Shown here: positions 1-9,218 of the stretch, one piece after another | How the letters are laid out: every line of letters starts with the position of its first letter | Numbering within the stretch: the first letter of the stretch is position 1 | Source of the DNA: Saprospiraceae bacterium | GTDB taxonomy: Bacteria; Bacteroidota; Bacteroidia; Chitinophagales; Saprospiraceae | DNA length: 64,000 bases | Direction: 5' to 3' | Assembly: GCA_020627785.1 (NCBI GenBank) | Contig: JAHDGF010000010.1 | Span: 27,394 to 91,393 of the forward strand | Notes under the pieces: model-generated | Databases searched by the model: none | What the model was told of the DNA's origin: nothing | Seen by the model: only the letters and a program-made list of their open reading frames with translations | Translations under genes and position numbers: made by a program

Positions 1-1662
1 GGATATGGGAAAGGAGATAATATAGCCGTTGTGGCCTATGTCAATAGACCGGAATGGATCATAGCAGAAATTGCCTGTCAGTATATTGGAGCAATTAGTA
101 TTCCTCTTTATCCTACCATTAGTCCAGTAGAATATGAATATATACTAGAAGAAGCAGAAGTAAAGGCTGTATTTGTAGGTGGTCAGGATTTATATGAAAA
201 AGTGACTAAGGCACAACCCAATGTGCCTTCATTGAAAAATGTATATACATTCGATAAGTCATCAGGGCGCACTCATTGGGAATCTATTATGTCGGATGGT
301 AATTTTGAAGCTGTGGAGGCCTCTAAAGCTGAGGTTAAAAATGAAGACTTAGCTACAATTATATATACCTCAGGAACGACAGGAAATCCTAAAGGGGTTA
401 TGCTGACACACAAAAATATCATGAGTGTCGTCATTGAAACTTCGAAGGCCCTTCCAATTAAATTGGGACAAAAAGCACTAAGTTTCCTCCCTTTCTGCCA
501 TATATTCGAAAGAGCAGTATACTACTCATACCTAAATAAAGGGATCACTACATATTGCACAGGAACAGATAATCTTGGAGGAGACGAAGGAGATCTTCGG
601 TCAGTAGCACCTAATTTCTTTTCTACAGTTCCTAGGTTGCTTGAAAAAGTATATGAAAAGATTTATAATAAAGGTCTTGCTTTATCAGGCGCAAAGAAAA
701 AACTATTCTTTTGGGCATTGTCATTAACGGATGATTATGAAATAGGTAAAACCTACGGAGGTCTTGCGGGATTTAAAAGAAAAATTGCAGATAAGTTGAT
801 CTTCAGTAAATGGAGAGAAGCCTTGGGTGGTGAATTGGTAGCCATCGTTACAGGCGCAGCACCTTGTCCAGCAAAAATTGCCCGAGTATTTTCAGCAGCT
901 GGAGTACCTATCCTTGAAGGTTATGGTCTTACTGAAACCTCACCAACATTGACCGTTAATAGATATTATGACAACGAAGCTAAAATAGGTACGGTAGGTA
1001 CTACCATTGATTGCGTTGAATTATTCATTGATCCTAGTGAAGGAGACTATGCCGCAGGTGAAGGAGAAATTTTAGCCATGGGTGATGGAGTGATGACCGG
1101 TTACTACAAAAAACCAGATAAAACGGCGGAGGTATTCAAGGAAATTGATGGAAAGAAATGGTTCCGGACTGGTGATATCGGTAAATGGGTAGATGGTCCA
1201 GGAAACAAGAAGTATTTAAAAATTACTGACCGTAAAAAAGAACTATTAAAGACCAGTGGAGGTAAATACGTAGCTCCAGCTCCGATTGAAAGTCTTCTGA
1301 AAGAGAACTTTTTAGTAGAAAATGTCATGGTTGTTGGGGATGCGAGAAAATTTGTTTCCGCTTTAATCGTTCCATCTGAAGAAGTTCTGAAGGATTGGTG
1401 TGAAAATAACGATATCGCATATACAAATATGAATGAGGTATTGAAGAACGATAAAGTGATTGATTTATATCAAAGAGCAATCAATGATATAAACCCTAAT
1501 TTCAGTCACGTTGAGCAGATCAAAAAATTCTGCCTGATTGGAGAGAGCTGGGAGTCTGTGAAAGCAGATAATTCAACAGCAGAGTTGACGCCAACCATGA
1601 AGCTGAAAAGAAGAGTGATTAGAGAGAAATGGGGCGCGCAGATAGATGAAATGTATGGATAA
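1..1662 (+). CDS. Long-chain acyl-CoA synthetase (AMP-forming), 5' end missing
   Basis: Activates fatty acids to acyl-CoA through an acyl-AMP intermediate, at the cytoplasmic face of the inner membrane. The reading frame is open to the first base of the window (GYGKGDNIAV precedes the first possible start, a GTG at 31), so the true start lies outside. Family motifs are in order: P-loop YTSGTTGNPKG near base 364, the A5-type motif EGYGLTETSP near 916, the TGD motif WFRTGDIGKW near 1160 and the DRKKELLKTSGGKYVAP hinge near 1230. The 553 visible residues fit a FadD15-type enzyme of about 590 residues that lacks only the N-terminus. The physiological substrate chain length cannot be read from sequence. 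Family certain, exact substrate not. Confidence 0.93.
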   Translation, partial: GYGKGDNIAVVAYVNRPEWIIAEIACQYIGAISIPLYPTISPVEYEYILEEAEVKAVFVGGQDLYEKVTKAQPNVPSLKNVYTFDKSSGRTHWESIMSDGNFEAVEASKAEVKNEDLATIIYTSGTTGNPKGVMLTHKNIMSVVIETSKALPIKLGQKALSFLPFCHIFERAVYYSYLNKGITTYCTGTDNLGGDEGDLRSVAPNFFSTVPRLLEKVYEKIYNKGLALSGAKKKLFFWALSLTDDYEIGKTYGGLAGFKRKIADKLIFSKWREALGGELVAIVTGAAPCPAKIARVFSAAGVPILEGYGLTETSPTLTVNRYYDNEAKIGTVGTTIDCVELFIDPSEGDYAAGEGEILAMGDGVMTGYYKKPDKTAEVFKEIDGKKWFRTGDIGKWVDGPGNKKYLKITDRKKELLKTSGGKYVAPAPIESLLKENFLVENVMVVGDARKFVSALIVPSEEVLKDWCENNDIAYTNMNEVLKNDKVIDLYQRAINDINPNFSHVEQIKKFCLIGESWESVKADNSTAELTPTMKLKRRVIREKWGAQIDEMYG

Positions 1663-1665
1663 CAG

Positions 1666-1691
1666 GAAAGTAAGGCTAATTCCTGACTTTC
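1666..1691 (+). terminator. Possible weak terminator after the acyl-CoA synthetase
   Basis: A 10-bp stem with one mismatch (gaaagtaagg / cctgactttc) and a 6-base loop starts four bases after the stop codon. A T-run follows, but only about six bases further on, so termination strength is doubtful. Confidence 0.35.
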
Positions 1692-1865
1692 GTCAAATAT
1701 TTTTAAGTTTTAGGATGATTTTAGGGTCACATGGGCCCTAATTCTTACCCTAAATTGGGCTTTACTAGATTTCAGCGACATCTTTGTCGCAAGAGCTCAT
1801 TAATTTCTCGCATAGATTATTAGAATTGTTGGAGTATTAGCAATTTTGTAGCTTATAAAAATTCA

Positions 1866-4800
1866 ATGAATCATTTCATTATGAGGTACTTATATATATG
1901 TTCTTTCTTATTTGTTTCATTTGCCTTGAGCGCCCAAGAAATTAATTTCCAAAGAGCGTTTGAACTTGCGACTAGAGACATGCTACATGGCTCGATGTCT
2001 GTCTCGGCTGATGGTACATTTTTCAACATAAATTTGTTTGAAGATCCTATGGATAATGATCTCAAGAAATTTCATGTGACCAAACATACAGCGAAAGGAG
2101 ACCTCATGTGGGCTTTTGATTATAAGCTGGAGGGAGTATCTGAGGAGATTATATTTGACATGGATATTCTAGCGACAGAAGACAAAGGAGTTGTTTTTAC
2201 AGTGGCAGCCACAAGATTGAATGATGACCAAGAAACTTGGTTCACCGTTAAGTTGGATTCCGATGGAGTAGTTCAATGGACGCGTGAATTAGAGAGTGAC
2301 GATATGGTAGAGACTGATATTGATAATCTGGAAACAATTACAAGCTTTACCGCTGGGATGTGGTTGGGTTCTGATTTTGATGTAACTCTGCCGCTCGATG
2401 GGGCAGTTAAGGGTCTTTATTTAGCCGCAATAGATAATTTAGGAGGTGTGGATTGGGCTCAGGGATATACCATTGTAGACACGGTAGATTCAGAAGAAGT
2501 ATCCATTGATACCAAGTTTAAATCCTTAAGTAGATCAGAAGCCGATTTTACAACAGTGGTATGTGGTAATAACTTTGAGGGAGATACTAACTTTGGATAT
2601 GTCTCAAAGTTAGACGGAGAAGGTACCATCCTTTGGTCTAAGTCTTTCACCTTTCAAGATAGCCTTAATCCTGTGCATAACGTATTTGACATAGCAGCAG
2701 GGCCAGATAGTACAACTGTTATTGTAGGTGCTTTGGAGGACGCTTCCGCAAATATATTTCAACCTTTCATAGTAAAAGTAGACACCATCGGGGAAGTAAT
2801 GTGGGCCCAAGGTTTAAGCATTTCGGGAAACTTGCCTGTGGCGAGAAATACACAAGTAACCGTAGATAATGATGGGGGAATTGTTGTAGGTGGTAGATTA
2901 TTGCTTGGAGCTGATGCTTCAGATTATTTAGTAAGATATGATGCCGAGGGTGACCTAATTTATGAAAAAACTTATCCTAGGTTGGATAGTTGGATTTTTG
3001 ATCTGGAGTTTGGTGGTTTCCTTAGTGGAGGTGAATTACAATTTGTAGGAGATGGGTTTATGTATTCTGGGACTGCTATTAATTTCGCATCAGAAGAATC
3101 ATATCCTTTTGTAGTTAAGACGAATTTATTGTTGGAAGCAATGTGCGAAGAACAATTTATGACTGTTTCAGATACCCTTGAATTTGTATCAGATACATTA
3201 GAATGGTTTGCAGTAGATTATCTATTTCAAGACAGCGTTTCAGTTGATGTGGATACGACCATCAATTACAGCCTTCCTGTTTTAGTTTTGGCTGATATTC
3301 CATATTGCCCAGATGAAATCATTGATACCTTGCTTGTTGCCACTCAACCAGGTGCTATAAGCTATGAGTGGGAATCAGGAGAAACAACAGATACTTTAAG
3401 AGTAACAGAAGAAGGAGAATATATTGTCACGGTTACAATGGATACCTTGGAATGCTTTGTTATGTGCGACACCGCACTGATTTCAGTATTCGATCTTCCT
3501 TCAGTTGCCATCATTCCTAACTTCAGCCAATATTGTGAGGATGGAACCATTCCATTAGCCGCTTCTGGAAATGATGGACGACCTCCATTTTCTTTAGAGT
3601 GGTCTACCGGAGATGTTGATGTAAATCAGATCATCACCACTGAACTAGGACCATATTCAGTGACCATAACGGATGGATGTGGTAATACGGCTGCGAGTAC
3701 ATTTACGATAACAGATAATATATTGCCTCAACCGGTCGATCCTGTGATTGATTTTAATCAATCTTTCTTCTGTACAACTGGTCAATACCAAATTGCCATC
3801 TTGAACGCTAATGATTATACCAACATTGAATGGAGTACTGGTGAGACAGACGTTACTTCGATCATTGTTCCTGGCCCTGGAGAATATTCTGTTACAGCGA
3901 CCAATTGTTTAGAGGAAGTGACAGGATCAATTACTGCTGATGCATTTAGTGAGCTTGATCCTTTGGAGGTATCTTTTGAATCTAATAATGAGACCTTTTG
4001 TGAAACCATGACCTTCCCAATAGATTTGACCATTACCGGTGGCTCAGAAGTTTATACGATTGAATGGAGTACTGGACAGACAGAAGAAGACATTATAGTA
4101 CCTGGCATTGGTGAATACATTTATACAGTTACGGATGATTGTGATAACCAAGTCATTGACACTGTATTACTAGGAGAAGAACTCATACCTCCCCCTGTTG
4201 ATCCAATTTTAGAATTAAGTACGGACTCATTTTGTGATACAAATTTGTTTGGAATAAGCATTGCAAACGATGATGAGTTTACTGACATTCAATGGAGTAA
4301 TGGCCAATCTGATGTTACAAGCATTTTCCCAAGTGAGATAGGAGAATACATGGTTACTGCCTTAAGTTGTTTTCAAGTGGTAACGGCTCAGGTAAATATT
4401 GGTCCTAGTGCTATTCCAGAACCTGTTCAGCCGATATTAGATTTCAATATAGATTCTTTTTGTATCACTTCTTTTGCAGAAGTAGAATTGGTTAATGCTT
4501 CCGTTTATGAGTTCGAAGACATAATGTGGAGCAATGGACAGGTAGGAGCACCAAGTATTTTAGTCGGAGAATTGGGTGAATATACGGTCACCACCGAAGA
4601 TTGTAATCAGGAAGTAACTGCCTCAATCACAGTCACCTTAGAGGAGCAAGGGCCACCTCTTGAGTTTCCAAATACTTTTATGCCAAACTCAAGTGATGAT
4701 AACAATCGTTCATTTGGGCCATACGTACGATGTCCAAACCTGATCGAAAACTATGAGTTTAAAGTCTTTGATAGATGGGGGGCATTGATGCATGAAGCGG

Positions 4801-4940
4801 ATAGAGTTGAGGAAAGATGGAATGGTGTAGCTAATAATAAAAACCAACCCAATGATGTGTATTTCTGGTATGCTAGATATACAGGTCCAGATGGAGAAGT
4901 TTTATTAGAAGGAGATGTAACCCTCGTAACTCTGCCTTAA
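1866..4940 (+). CDS. Large secreted repeat protein with T9SS type B sorting domain
   Basis: Probable extracellular or cell-surface protein exported by Sec and then by the type IX secretion system. The N-terminus has a signal peptide (MRYLYICSFLFVSFALSAQ); an in-frame ATG at 1881 is as plausible a start as 1866. The first 430 or so residues look like a repeat-containing beta-propeller with WAQG and VKLD-type strands. From base 3360 six Ig/PKD-like modules of about 77 residues follow, each with an EWSTG/QWSNG motif and a GEYxVT motif. The last 90 residues (PNTFMPN, KVFDRWGALMHEA, WNGVANN, PNDVYFWYARYT) are the gliding-motility-associated C-terminal domain that directs type B T9SS export. No PorP/SprF gene lies next to it. 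The ligand is unknown. Confidence 0.85.
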   Translation: MNHFIMRYLYICSFLFVSFALSAQEINFQRAFELATRDMLHGSMSVSADGTFFNINLFEDPMDNDLKKFHVTKHTAKGDLMWAFDYKLEGVSEEIIFDMDILATEDKGVVFTVAATRLNDDQETWFTVKLDSDGVVQWTRELESDDMVETDIDNLETITSFTAGMWLGSDFDVTLPLDGAVKGLYLAAIDNLGGVDWAQGYTIVDTVDSEEVSIDTKFKSLSRSEADFTTVVCGNNFEGDTNFGYVSKLDGEGTILWSKSFTFQDSLNPVHNVFDIAAGPDSTTVIVGALEDASANIFQPFIVKVDTIGEVMWAQGLSISGNLPVARNTQVTVDNDGGIVVGGRLLLGADASDYLVRYDAEGDLIYEKTYPRLDSWIFDLEFGGFLSGGELQFVGDGFMYSGTAINFASEESYPFVVKTNLLLEAMCEEQFMTVSDTLEFVSDTLEWFAVDYLFQDSVSVDVDTTINYSLPVLVLADIPYCPDEIIDTLLVATQPGAISYEWESGETTDTLRVTEEGEYIVTVTMDTLECFVMCDTALISVFDLPSVAIIPNFSQYCEDGTIPLAASGNDGRPPFSLEWSTGDVDVNQIITTELGPYSVTITDGCGNTAASTFTITDNILPQPVDPVIDFNQSFFCTTGQYQIAILNANDYTNIEWSTGETDVTSIIVPGPGEYSVTATNCLEEVTGSITADAFSELDPLEVSFESNNETFCETMTFPIDLTITGGSEVYTIEWSTGQTEEDIIVPGIGEYIYTVTDDCDNQVIDTVLLGEELIPPPVDPILELSTDSFCDTNLFGISIANDDEFTDIQWSNGQSDVTSIFPSEIGEYMVTALSCFQVVTAQVNIGPSAIPEPVQPILDFNIDSFCITSFAEVELVNASVYEFEDIMWSNGQVGAPSILVGELGEYTVTTEDCNQEVTASITVTLEEQGPPLEFPNTFMPNSSDDNNRSFGPYVRCPNLIENYEFKVFDRWGALMHEADRVEERWNGVANNKNQPNDVYFWYARYTGPDGEVLLEGDVTLVTLP
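3360..4610 (+). repeat. Six tandem Ig/PKD-like modules of about 77 residues
   Basis: Repeat signatures of the form (I/L)(E/Q)WS(T/N)GxxD followed about 15 residues later by GEYxVT recur near bases 3361, 3598, 3829, 4060, 4291 and 4525, a period of 231-237 bases. The copies have diverged at DNA level but are clear in protein. Most contain a cysteine just after the GEYxVT strand. Confidence 0.8.
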
Positions 4941-4977
4941 TAGTTCTCAGCAATGAGACGGATATAAATTTCTACAC

Positions 4978-5937
4978 TTGCTTGATTTAATCATTGTCGG
5001 AGCAGGACCTGCTGGTCTTATCTGTGCCATCGAAGCTAAAAAGGCTGGTCTAAATTATTTGATTTTGGAGAAGGGATTACTGGTTAATTCTATCTACAAC
5101 TTTCCGACAAATATGACCTTCTTCTCTACCAGTAAAAAGCTAGAGGTGGCTGAGATTCCTTTCATTTCTCACAATGAAAAACCTACCCGTAAAGAGGCCT
5201 TAGAATATTATCGAAGACTGGCACATCATTATGAGTTAAGTATAAAATTCAAAGCAGAAGTTGAGTCATTGAATAAATTCGATGAATACATAGAAGTAAA
5301 AACTTCCGATAAAACTTATCAGTCAAAAAACATTGTCATTGCTACTGGCTTTTATGACACCCCTAGAACATTAAATGCCCCAGGGGCTGATCTGCCAAAA
5401 GTAAAGCACTACTACGATGATGCACATCCTTATATTGGAATGAAAGTTTTGGTGCTCGGTGGAGGAAATAGTGCCTGCGATGTCGCACTAGAAACCTGGG
5501 CCCACGGTGCCAAGGTTACAATGGCTGTGCGCAAACCAACTCTTTATTCAAAAGTAAAATATTGGATACTGCCAAACATAGAAAATCGGATTAAAGAAGG
5601 TTCAATCAAAGCATATTTCAATACGACGGTGTCTGAAATTCGGGAACGTGAAGTTGTTCTGAGTACTCCAGATGGTCCACTCATTCTTGAGAATGATTAT
5701 GTGTTAGCCATGATTGGTTATCAACCCGATTATAGATTGCTTGATCAGATCGGCGTGACATATAAAGAAAATGAAGACCTCATACCCAATTACAATTCCG
5801 AAACTTTTGAAACAAATATTTCCGGGGTTTATGTTGCTGGGGTTCTCAACGGCGGTCTGAAAACCAATAGTCTATTTATTGAAAACACCAGAGATCATGG
5901 AGAGAAGATTGTGAAAAATATCTTGGAACGTAGTTGA
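4978..5937 (+). CDS. YpdA-family FAD/NAD(P)-dependent oxidoreductase
   Basis: Cytoplasmic flavoprotein of the thioredoxin-reductase-like superfamily. It matches the YpdA/Bdr family (putative bacillithiol disulfide reductase) over its whole length of 319 residues. It has an N-terminal FAD dinucleotide fold (VGAGPAG, residues 7-13), the YpdA signature around YNFPTNMTFFSTSKKLE, a central NAD(P)H fold (VLGGGNSACDVALE) and a C-terminal FAD motif (GVYVAGVLNGG). The only possible start is TTG, because an in-frame stop lies 24 bases upstream. The Cys of the GGGPCG motif, catalytically important in Staphylococcus YpdA (Cys14), is Ala12 here. The thiol substrate is therefore uncertain. It probably shares a transcript with the lipoprotein gene 33 bases downstream. 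Confidence 0.85.
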   Translation: MLDLIIVGAGPAGLICAIEAKKAGLNYLILEKGLLVNSIYNFPTNMTFFSTSKKLEVAEIPFISHNEKPTRKEALEYYRRLAHHYELSIKFKAEVESLNKFDEYIEVKTSDKTYQSKNIVIATGFYDTPRTLNAPGADLPKVKHYYDDAHPYIGMKVLVLGGGNSACDVALETWAHGAKVTMAVRKPTLYSKVKYWILPNIENRIKEGSIKAYFNTTVSEIREREVVLSTPDGPLILENDYVLAMIGYQPDYRLLDQIGVTYKENEDLIPNYNSETFETNISGVYVAGVLNGGLKTNSLFIENTRDHGEKIVKNILERS

Positions 5938-5970
5938 TGACTATTTTGTTATAACTATAAATGAATAACA

Positions 5971-6492
5971 ATGAGGATAAGCCTTCTTTTATTAATAGCC
6001 TTCAGTGGATTCTTTTCCAACTGTGGAACCAATAGTAAGACTTTGAAATCTACCGAAAATGCAGTCGTTAATACGGATAAATTGAGTTACGAAATTGTGA
6101 TTACCAAAATTGTTGGCCATTCGGAACCAATTCCAACGCCTGAGTTGCGAATATATGATGTCAATTCTAGTTTGGATGGCATGGCATTAATGCATTCGGA
6201 GTTTGGGAAATGGTCGGAGGCTAAGGAAGGAAAGTATCAAGATAAGATTCAATCACTGATTTGGGATGGAGTAGTTTTCCCTTTTTCTGATGAAAAATTT
6301 AGGATTGTGGTTGATGGTTCAGAAACTAAGGAAGATTTCTTTGCATCCATCATCGCCTATGATTCTAATTTTTATTTAGCCTTTGAAGAAAGTCATCCTC
6401 ACAGGCAAGCGCTTGTAAATTATTTTACCACTAAATTAAGAGAGGTCAATTTAGAAGGAATGGATACTTCTATTTTTCAAAAGAAGAATTAG
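5971..6492 (+). CDS. Small predicted lipoprotein, unknown function
   Basis: I do not recognise the family. The 173-residue product starts with a hydrophobic signal (RISLLLLIAFSGFF) ending in SNC at Cys18, a weak lipobox that would allow lipid anchoring. The mature part is soluble, mixed alpha/beta, with no repeats. It lies 33 bases after the YpdA-like gene on the same strand and ends two bases before the convergent recG stop. It could also be a plain secreted protein if the lipobox is not used. Confidence 0.6.
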   Translation: MRISLLLLIAFSGFFSNCGTNSKTLKSTENAVVNTDKLSYEIVITKIVGHSEPIPTPELRIYDVNSSLDGMALMHSEFGKWSEAKEGKYQDKIQSLIWDGVVFPFSDEKFRIVVDGSETKEDFFASIIAYDSNFYLAFEESHPHRQALVNYFTTKLREVNLEGMDTSIFQKKN

Positions 6493-6494
6493 GC

Positions 6495-8603
6495 TTAGCT
6501 GATTCTTGCCCAATCTTTATTTTTTCTAAAATAATCCGCGAGGGCCTTGTGTAAAATTTCATTCTGCGGATGCTCGAGTAGGGGGTCATTGTCAAGAATC
6601 TGACGAGCAATGTTCCTTGCCGTTGAAACCAAGTTTTTATCTTCCACAAGACTCAAAAGTTCAAACCTTGCGATGCCACTTTGTTGTGTACCCATGATGT
6701 CACCCGGTCCCCTCAATCTTAAATCGGCCTCTGCAATCTTAAAACCATCGGTGGTGCCTACCATCGTCTGAATTCTTTCTTTTCCTACATTGGATATTTT
6801 TACACCGCTCATTAAAATACAGAAAGATTGTTCTGCACCTCTACCTACTCGGCCTCTTAATTGATGTAATTGACTCAATCCGAATCGCTCTGTATTTTCA
6901 ATGACCATAACCGAGGCATTGGGAACATTTACTCCAACTTCAATAACTGTCGTTGCCACCATAATCTGCGTCACCTTATCCACAAATCTTTTCATCTCCA
7001 TGTCTTTCTCTGCGGCCTTCATACGACCATGTACGACGCTTATTTGAAATTCAGGTGGCTTGAAAATGTCCCGCCATTGTTCGTAACCCTGTTGCAGATT
7101 TTGAAGATCTAAGGTTTCCGATTCTTCGATCAGAGGATAGACAACATAGATCTGCCGACCTTTCTTAATCTCTTCTCGCATGAATTCAATGAGCTGATAC
7201 CTTTTCGATTCATACATGTGCACGGTTTTCACCGGCTTACGACCCGGAGGAAGCTCATCGATAACAGAAACATCAAGATCGCCATAAACCGTCATTGCCA
7301 AAGTCCTAGGAATTGGTGTGGCAGTCATGACAAGTATGTGCGGGATAAGTTCTGGATTCTTGGTCCAAAGCTTAGATCGTTGCACCACTCCAAATCTATG
7401 TTGTTCATCTATCACTGCCAAACCTAGAGATTTAAAGACCACCGAGTCCTCCATTAATGCATGGGTACCGACAATGATTTGAAGCTCTCCATTTTTGAGA
7501 TAGTCTAAAACAATTTTTCGCTCCTTGCCTTTCACCGCTCCTGTTAAGAACCCGACACGTATTCCGGTGCCTTCTAGATACTCTTTTAAAGAAGTAAAAT
7601 GTTGTTGGGCCAGAATCTGCGTCGGTGCAAGCATCACTGCTTGATAACCATTGTCTAAAGCAATCAGCATGCACAGCAATGCGACCATGGTTTTACCTGA
7701 GCCTACATCCCCTTGTAGCATGCGGTTCATCTGATATTTACTTCCTAGGTCCGCACGTATTTCCTTGATGACCCGCTTCTGTGCATTGGTCAATTCAAAG
7801 GGAAGTTTCGTATTGTAGAAATTGGTAAAGTTGTCTCCGATCTTATCAAAGATTGGTCCTCTGAATTTAAGTTTACGTTTATGTTTGCTGTAAAGCATGG
7901 ATAATTGAAAGAAGAAGATTTCATTAAATTTCAATCGTTGAATGCTCTCATTCACCTCATCCATGGATTTAGGTGCGTGAATTTTTATTAAGGCCTCATA
8001 GCGAGGAAGCAATCCCATCCGCGAAGTGATATAGCTTGGCAGATTTTCTGGAATTTCACTGGCTCTCAGTTCGCTAAGGATTGTTCGGATGATTCGTTTT
8101 CGAGCCTTGGAGTCAATCCCAATTTTCGTTAATTTTTCCGTGGAAGAATATACGGGATCAAGAGTGGGTAGGCCAGCAGAATTGTTTCCAGTGATCATTT
8201 CCATTTCAGGATGCGAAATTGTTTTCTTCCCTTTAAAAACCGTAAGTCTTCCATAGATAGAAAATTCAGCATCAGGGACGAGCATTTTGACCACCCAAGA
8301 AACGCCTTTAAACCAGACAAGTTCAATGTATCCAGTTTTGTCTTTGGCTATGGCGACCAGTCGTTTTTGTCGTTGGCCTTTTATCTCTTTGATGCTTGTC
8401 AATTTTGCCTTGAGCAAAACATATTCACCCTCTCGCCCAATATCAGAGATGTTAGAGAAATTTGTTTTATCAACATACCGAAAGGGATAGCTGAAGATCA
8501 GATCTTCCGCGGTACGAAAGCCGAGTTCCTCAGTCATCAGCTTGCCTCTGTGCGGGCCAATGCCCTTAATGAATTCTATCGGTCTGTCGAGAATATTTCC
8601 CAT
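6495..8603 (-). CDS. recG: ATP-dependent DNA helicase RecG
   Basis: Superfamily 2 helicase that reverses stalled replication forks and processes branched recombination intermediates. The N-terminal wedge/OB region begins with KGIGPHRGKLM. The helicase core shows motif I GDVGSGKT, the DEQH box VIDEQHRFG, motif III MTATPIPRT, motif V ATTVIEVGVNVPNA and motif VI QLRGRVGRG. The C-terminal RecG signature (LRLRGPGDIMGTQQSG) is intact. At 702 residues the length is normal. It is transcribed alone, convergent with the small lipoprotein gene and divergent from rbfA. Confidence 0.97.
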   Translation of the reverse strand: MGNILDRPIEFIKGIGPHRGKLMTEELGFRTAEDLIFSYPFRYVDKTNFSNISDIGREGEYVLLKAKLTSIKEIKGQRQKRLVAIAKDKTGYIELVWFKGVSWVVKMLVPDAEFSIYGRLTVFKGKKTISHPEMEMITGNNSAGLPTLDPVYSSTEKLTKIGIDSKARKRIIRTILSELRASEIPENLPSYITSRMGLLPRYEALIKIHAPKSMDEVNESIQRLKFNEIFFFQLSMLYSKHKRKLKFRGPIFDKIGDNFTNFYNTKLPFELTNAQKRVIKEIRADLGSKYQMNRMLQGDVGSGKTMVALLCMLIALDNGYQAVMLAPTQILAQQHFTSLKEYLEGTGIRVGFLTGAVKGKERKIVLDYLKNGELQIIVGTHALMEDSVVFKSLGLAVIDEQHRFGVVQRSKLWTKNPELIPHILVMTATPIPRTLAMTVYGDLDVSVIDELPPGRKPVKTVHMYESKRYQLIEFMREEIKKGRQIYVVYPLIEESETLDLQNLQQGYEQWRDIFKPPEFQISVVHGRMKAAEKDMEMKRFVDKVTQIMVATTVIEVGVNVPNASVMVIENTERFGLSQLHQLRGRVGRGAEQSFCILMSGVKISNVGKERIQTMVGTTDGFKIAEADLRLRGPGDIMGTQQSGIARFELLSLVEDKNLVSTARNIARQILDNDPLLEHPQNEILHKALADYFRKNKDWARIS

Positions 8604-8732
8604 TCAGCCGTAAATATAAAGAACGGTTGATGGTAATCTAAGTCTACTCAGCAGGATATTTAGCCTTTCGGCAAATGTGAAGACTTATATCTGATGATTG
8701 CCATATCCTCCAATTTTATTCATTCAATTACT

Positions 8733-8740
8733 TAACTTTG
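8733..8740 (+). promoter_or_regulatory. -7 box of rbfA promoter (TAACTTTG)
   Basis: Matches the Bacteroidota -7 consensus TAnnTTTG. It ends only four bases before the rbfA ATG, so the transcript would be leaderless or nearly so. No convincing TTTG -33 box is visible. Confidence 0.5.
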
Positions 8741-8744
8741 CGTC

Positions 8745-9122
8745 ATGGCAGAATCCAAGAGACAGCAACAGGTAGGGTCGATCATAAAGAGGCATTTCAG
8801 TACGGTTTTAATGAATGAAGGACCTAATATTTATAAAAATGTATTAGTAACCGTGACGAATGTGGTTATGTCCTCTGATTTGGGTCTCGCCAAAATCTAC
8901 CTATCTATTTTTGGTACAGAGAACAAGCAGGAGATTATTCTGGAATTAGAGCAGAACATTGTGTTATTACGCCAACAGCTCGCTCGGAGAATTAAGAGTC
9001 ATGTACGCCGGATACCTGATATTGATGTTTATTTAGACGAGACCTTGGATGAGATGTATAGACTACGTGGAGTTTTTGGCCAATTGCGTGATAATAACAT
9101 GATGGGTAAAGAGGAAGAATAA
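8745..9122 (+). CDS. rbfA: Ribosome-binding factor A
   Basis: Small KH-fold protein that binds the 30S subunit during late 16S rRNA maturation and cold adaptation. The 125 residues match RbfA throughout: an N-terminal helix (RQQQVGSIIKRHFSTVL), the VTVTNVVMSSDLGLAKIYLSIFG strand-helix region and the closing VRRIPDIDVYLDETLDEMYR segment typical of the family. ATG is preferred because the TAACTTTG box ends four bases upstream. purA follows after 96 bases with its own -7 box, so co-transcription is not required. Confidence 0.95.
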   Translation: MAESKRQQQVGSIIKRHFSTVLMNEGPNIYKNVLVTVTNVVMSSDLGLAKIYLSIFGTENKQEIILELEQNIVLLRQQLARRIKSHVRRIPDIDVYLDETLDEMYRLRGVFGQLRDNNMMGKEEE

Positions 9123-9181
9123 AAATTTGACAACAGTCAAATATAAATTTCTTTTAATACCTCCTCTATAAGGCATATTTC

Positions 9182-9189
9182 TATCTTTG
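9182..9189 (+). promoter_or_regulatory. -7 box of purA promoter (TATCTTTG)
   Basis: Perfect TAnnTTTG element 29 bases before the purA ATG, giving a predicted start of transcription near 9195 and a short leader. The -33 region is not clear. Confidence 0.55.
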
Positions 9190-9218
9190 ACCTTTAAATA
9201 ACTTATCAAAAAAAGCTA

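Noticed and set aside
1775-1790. Hairpin gcgaca-tctt-tgtcgc in the gap before the large cargo gene
   Set aside because: Only six base pairs with no T-run, and too far from either gene for a clear attenuator role; probably chance.
8211-8630. 139-codon open frame antisense to the recG N-terminus
   Set aside because: It overlaps an intact RecG fold and has no family resemblance; a shadow frame.
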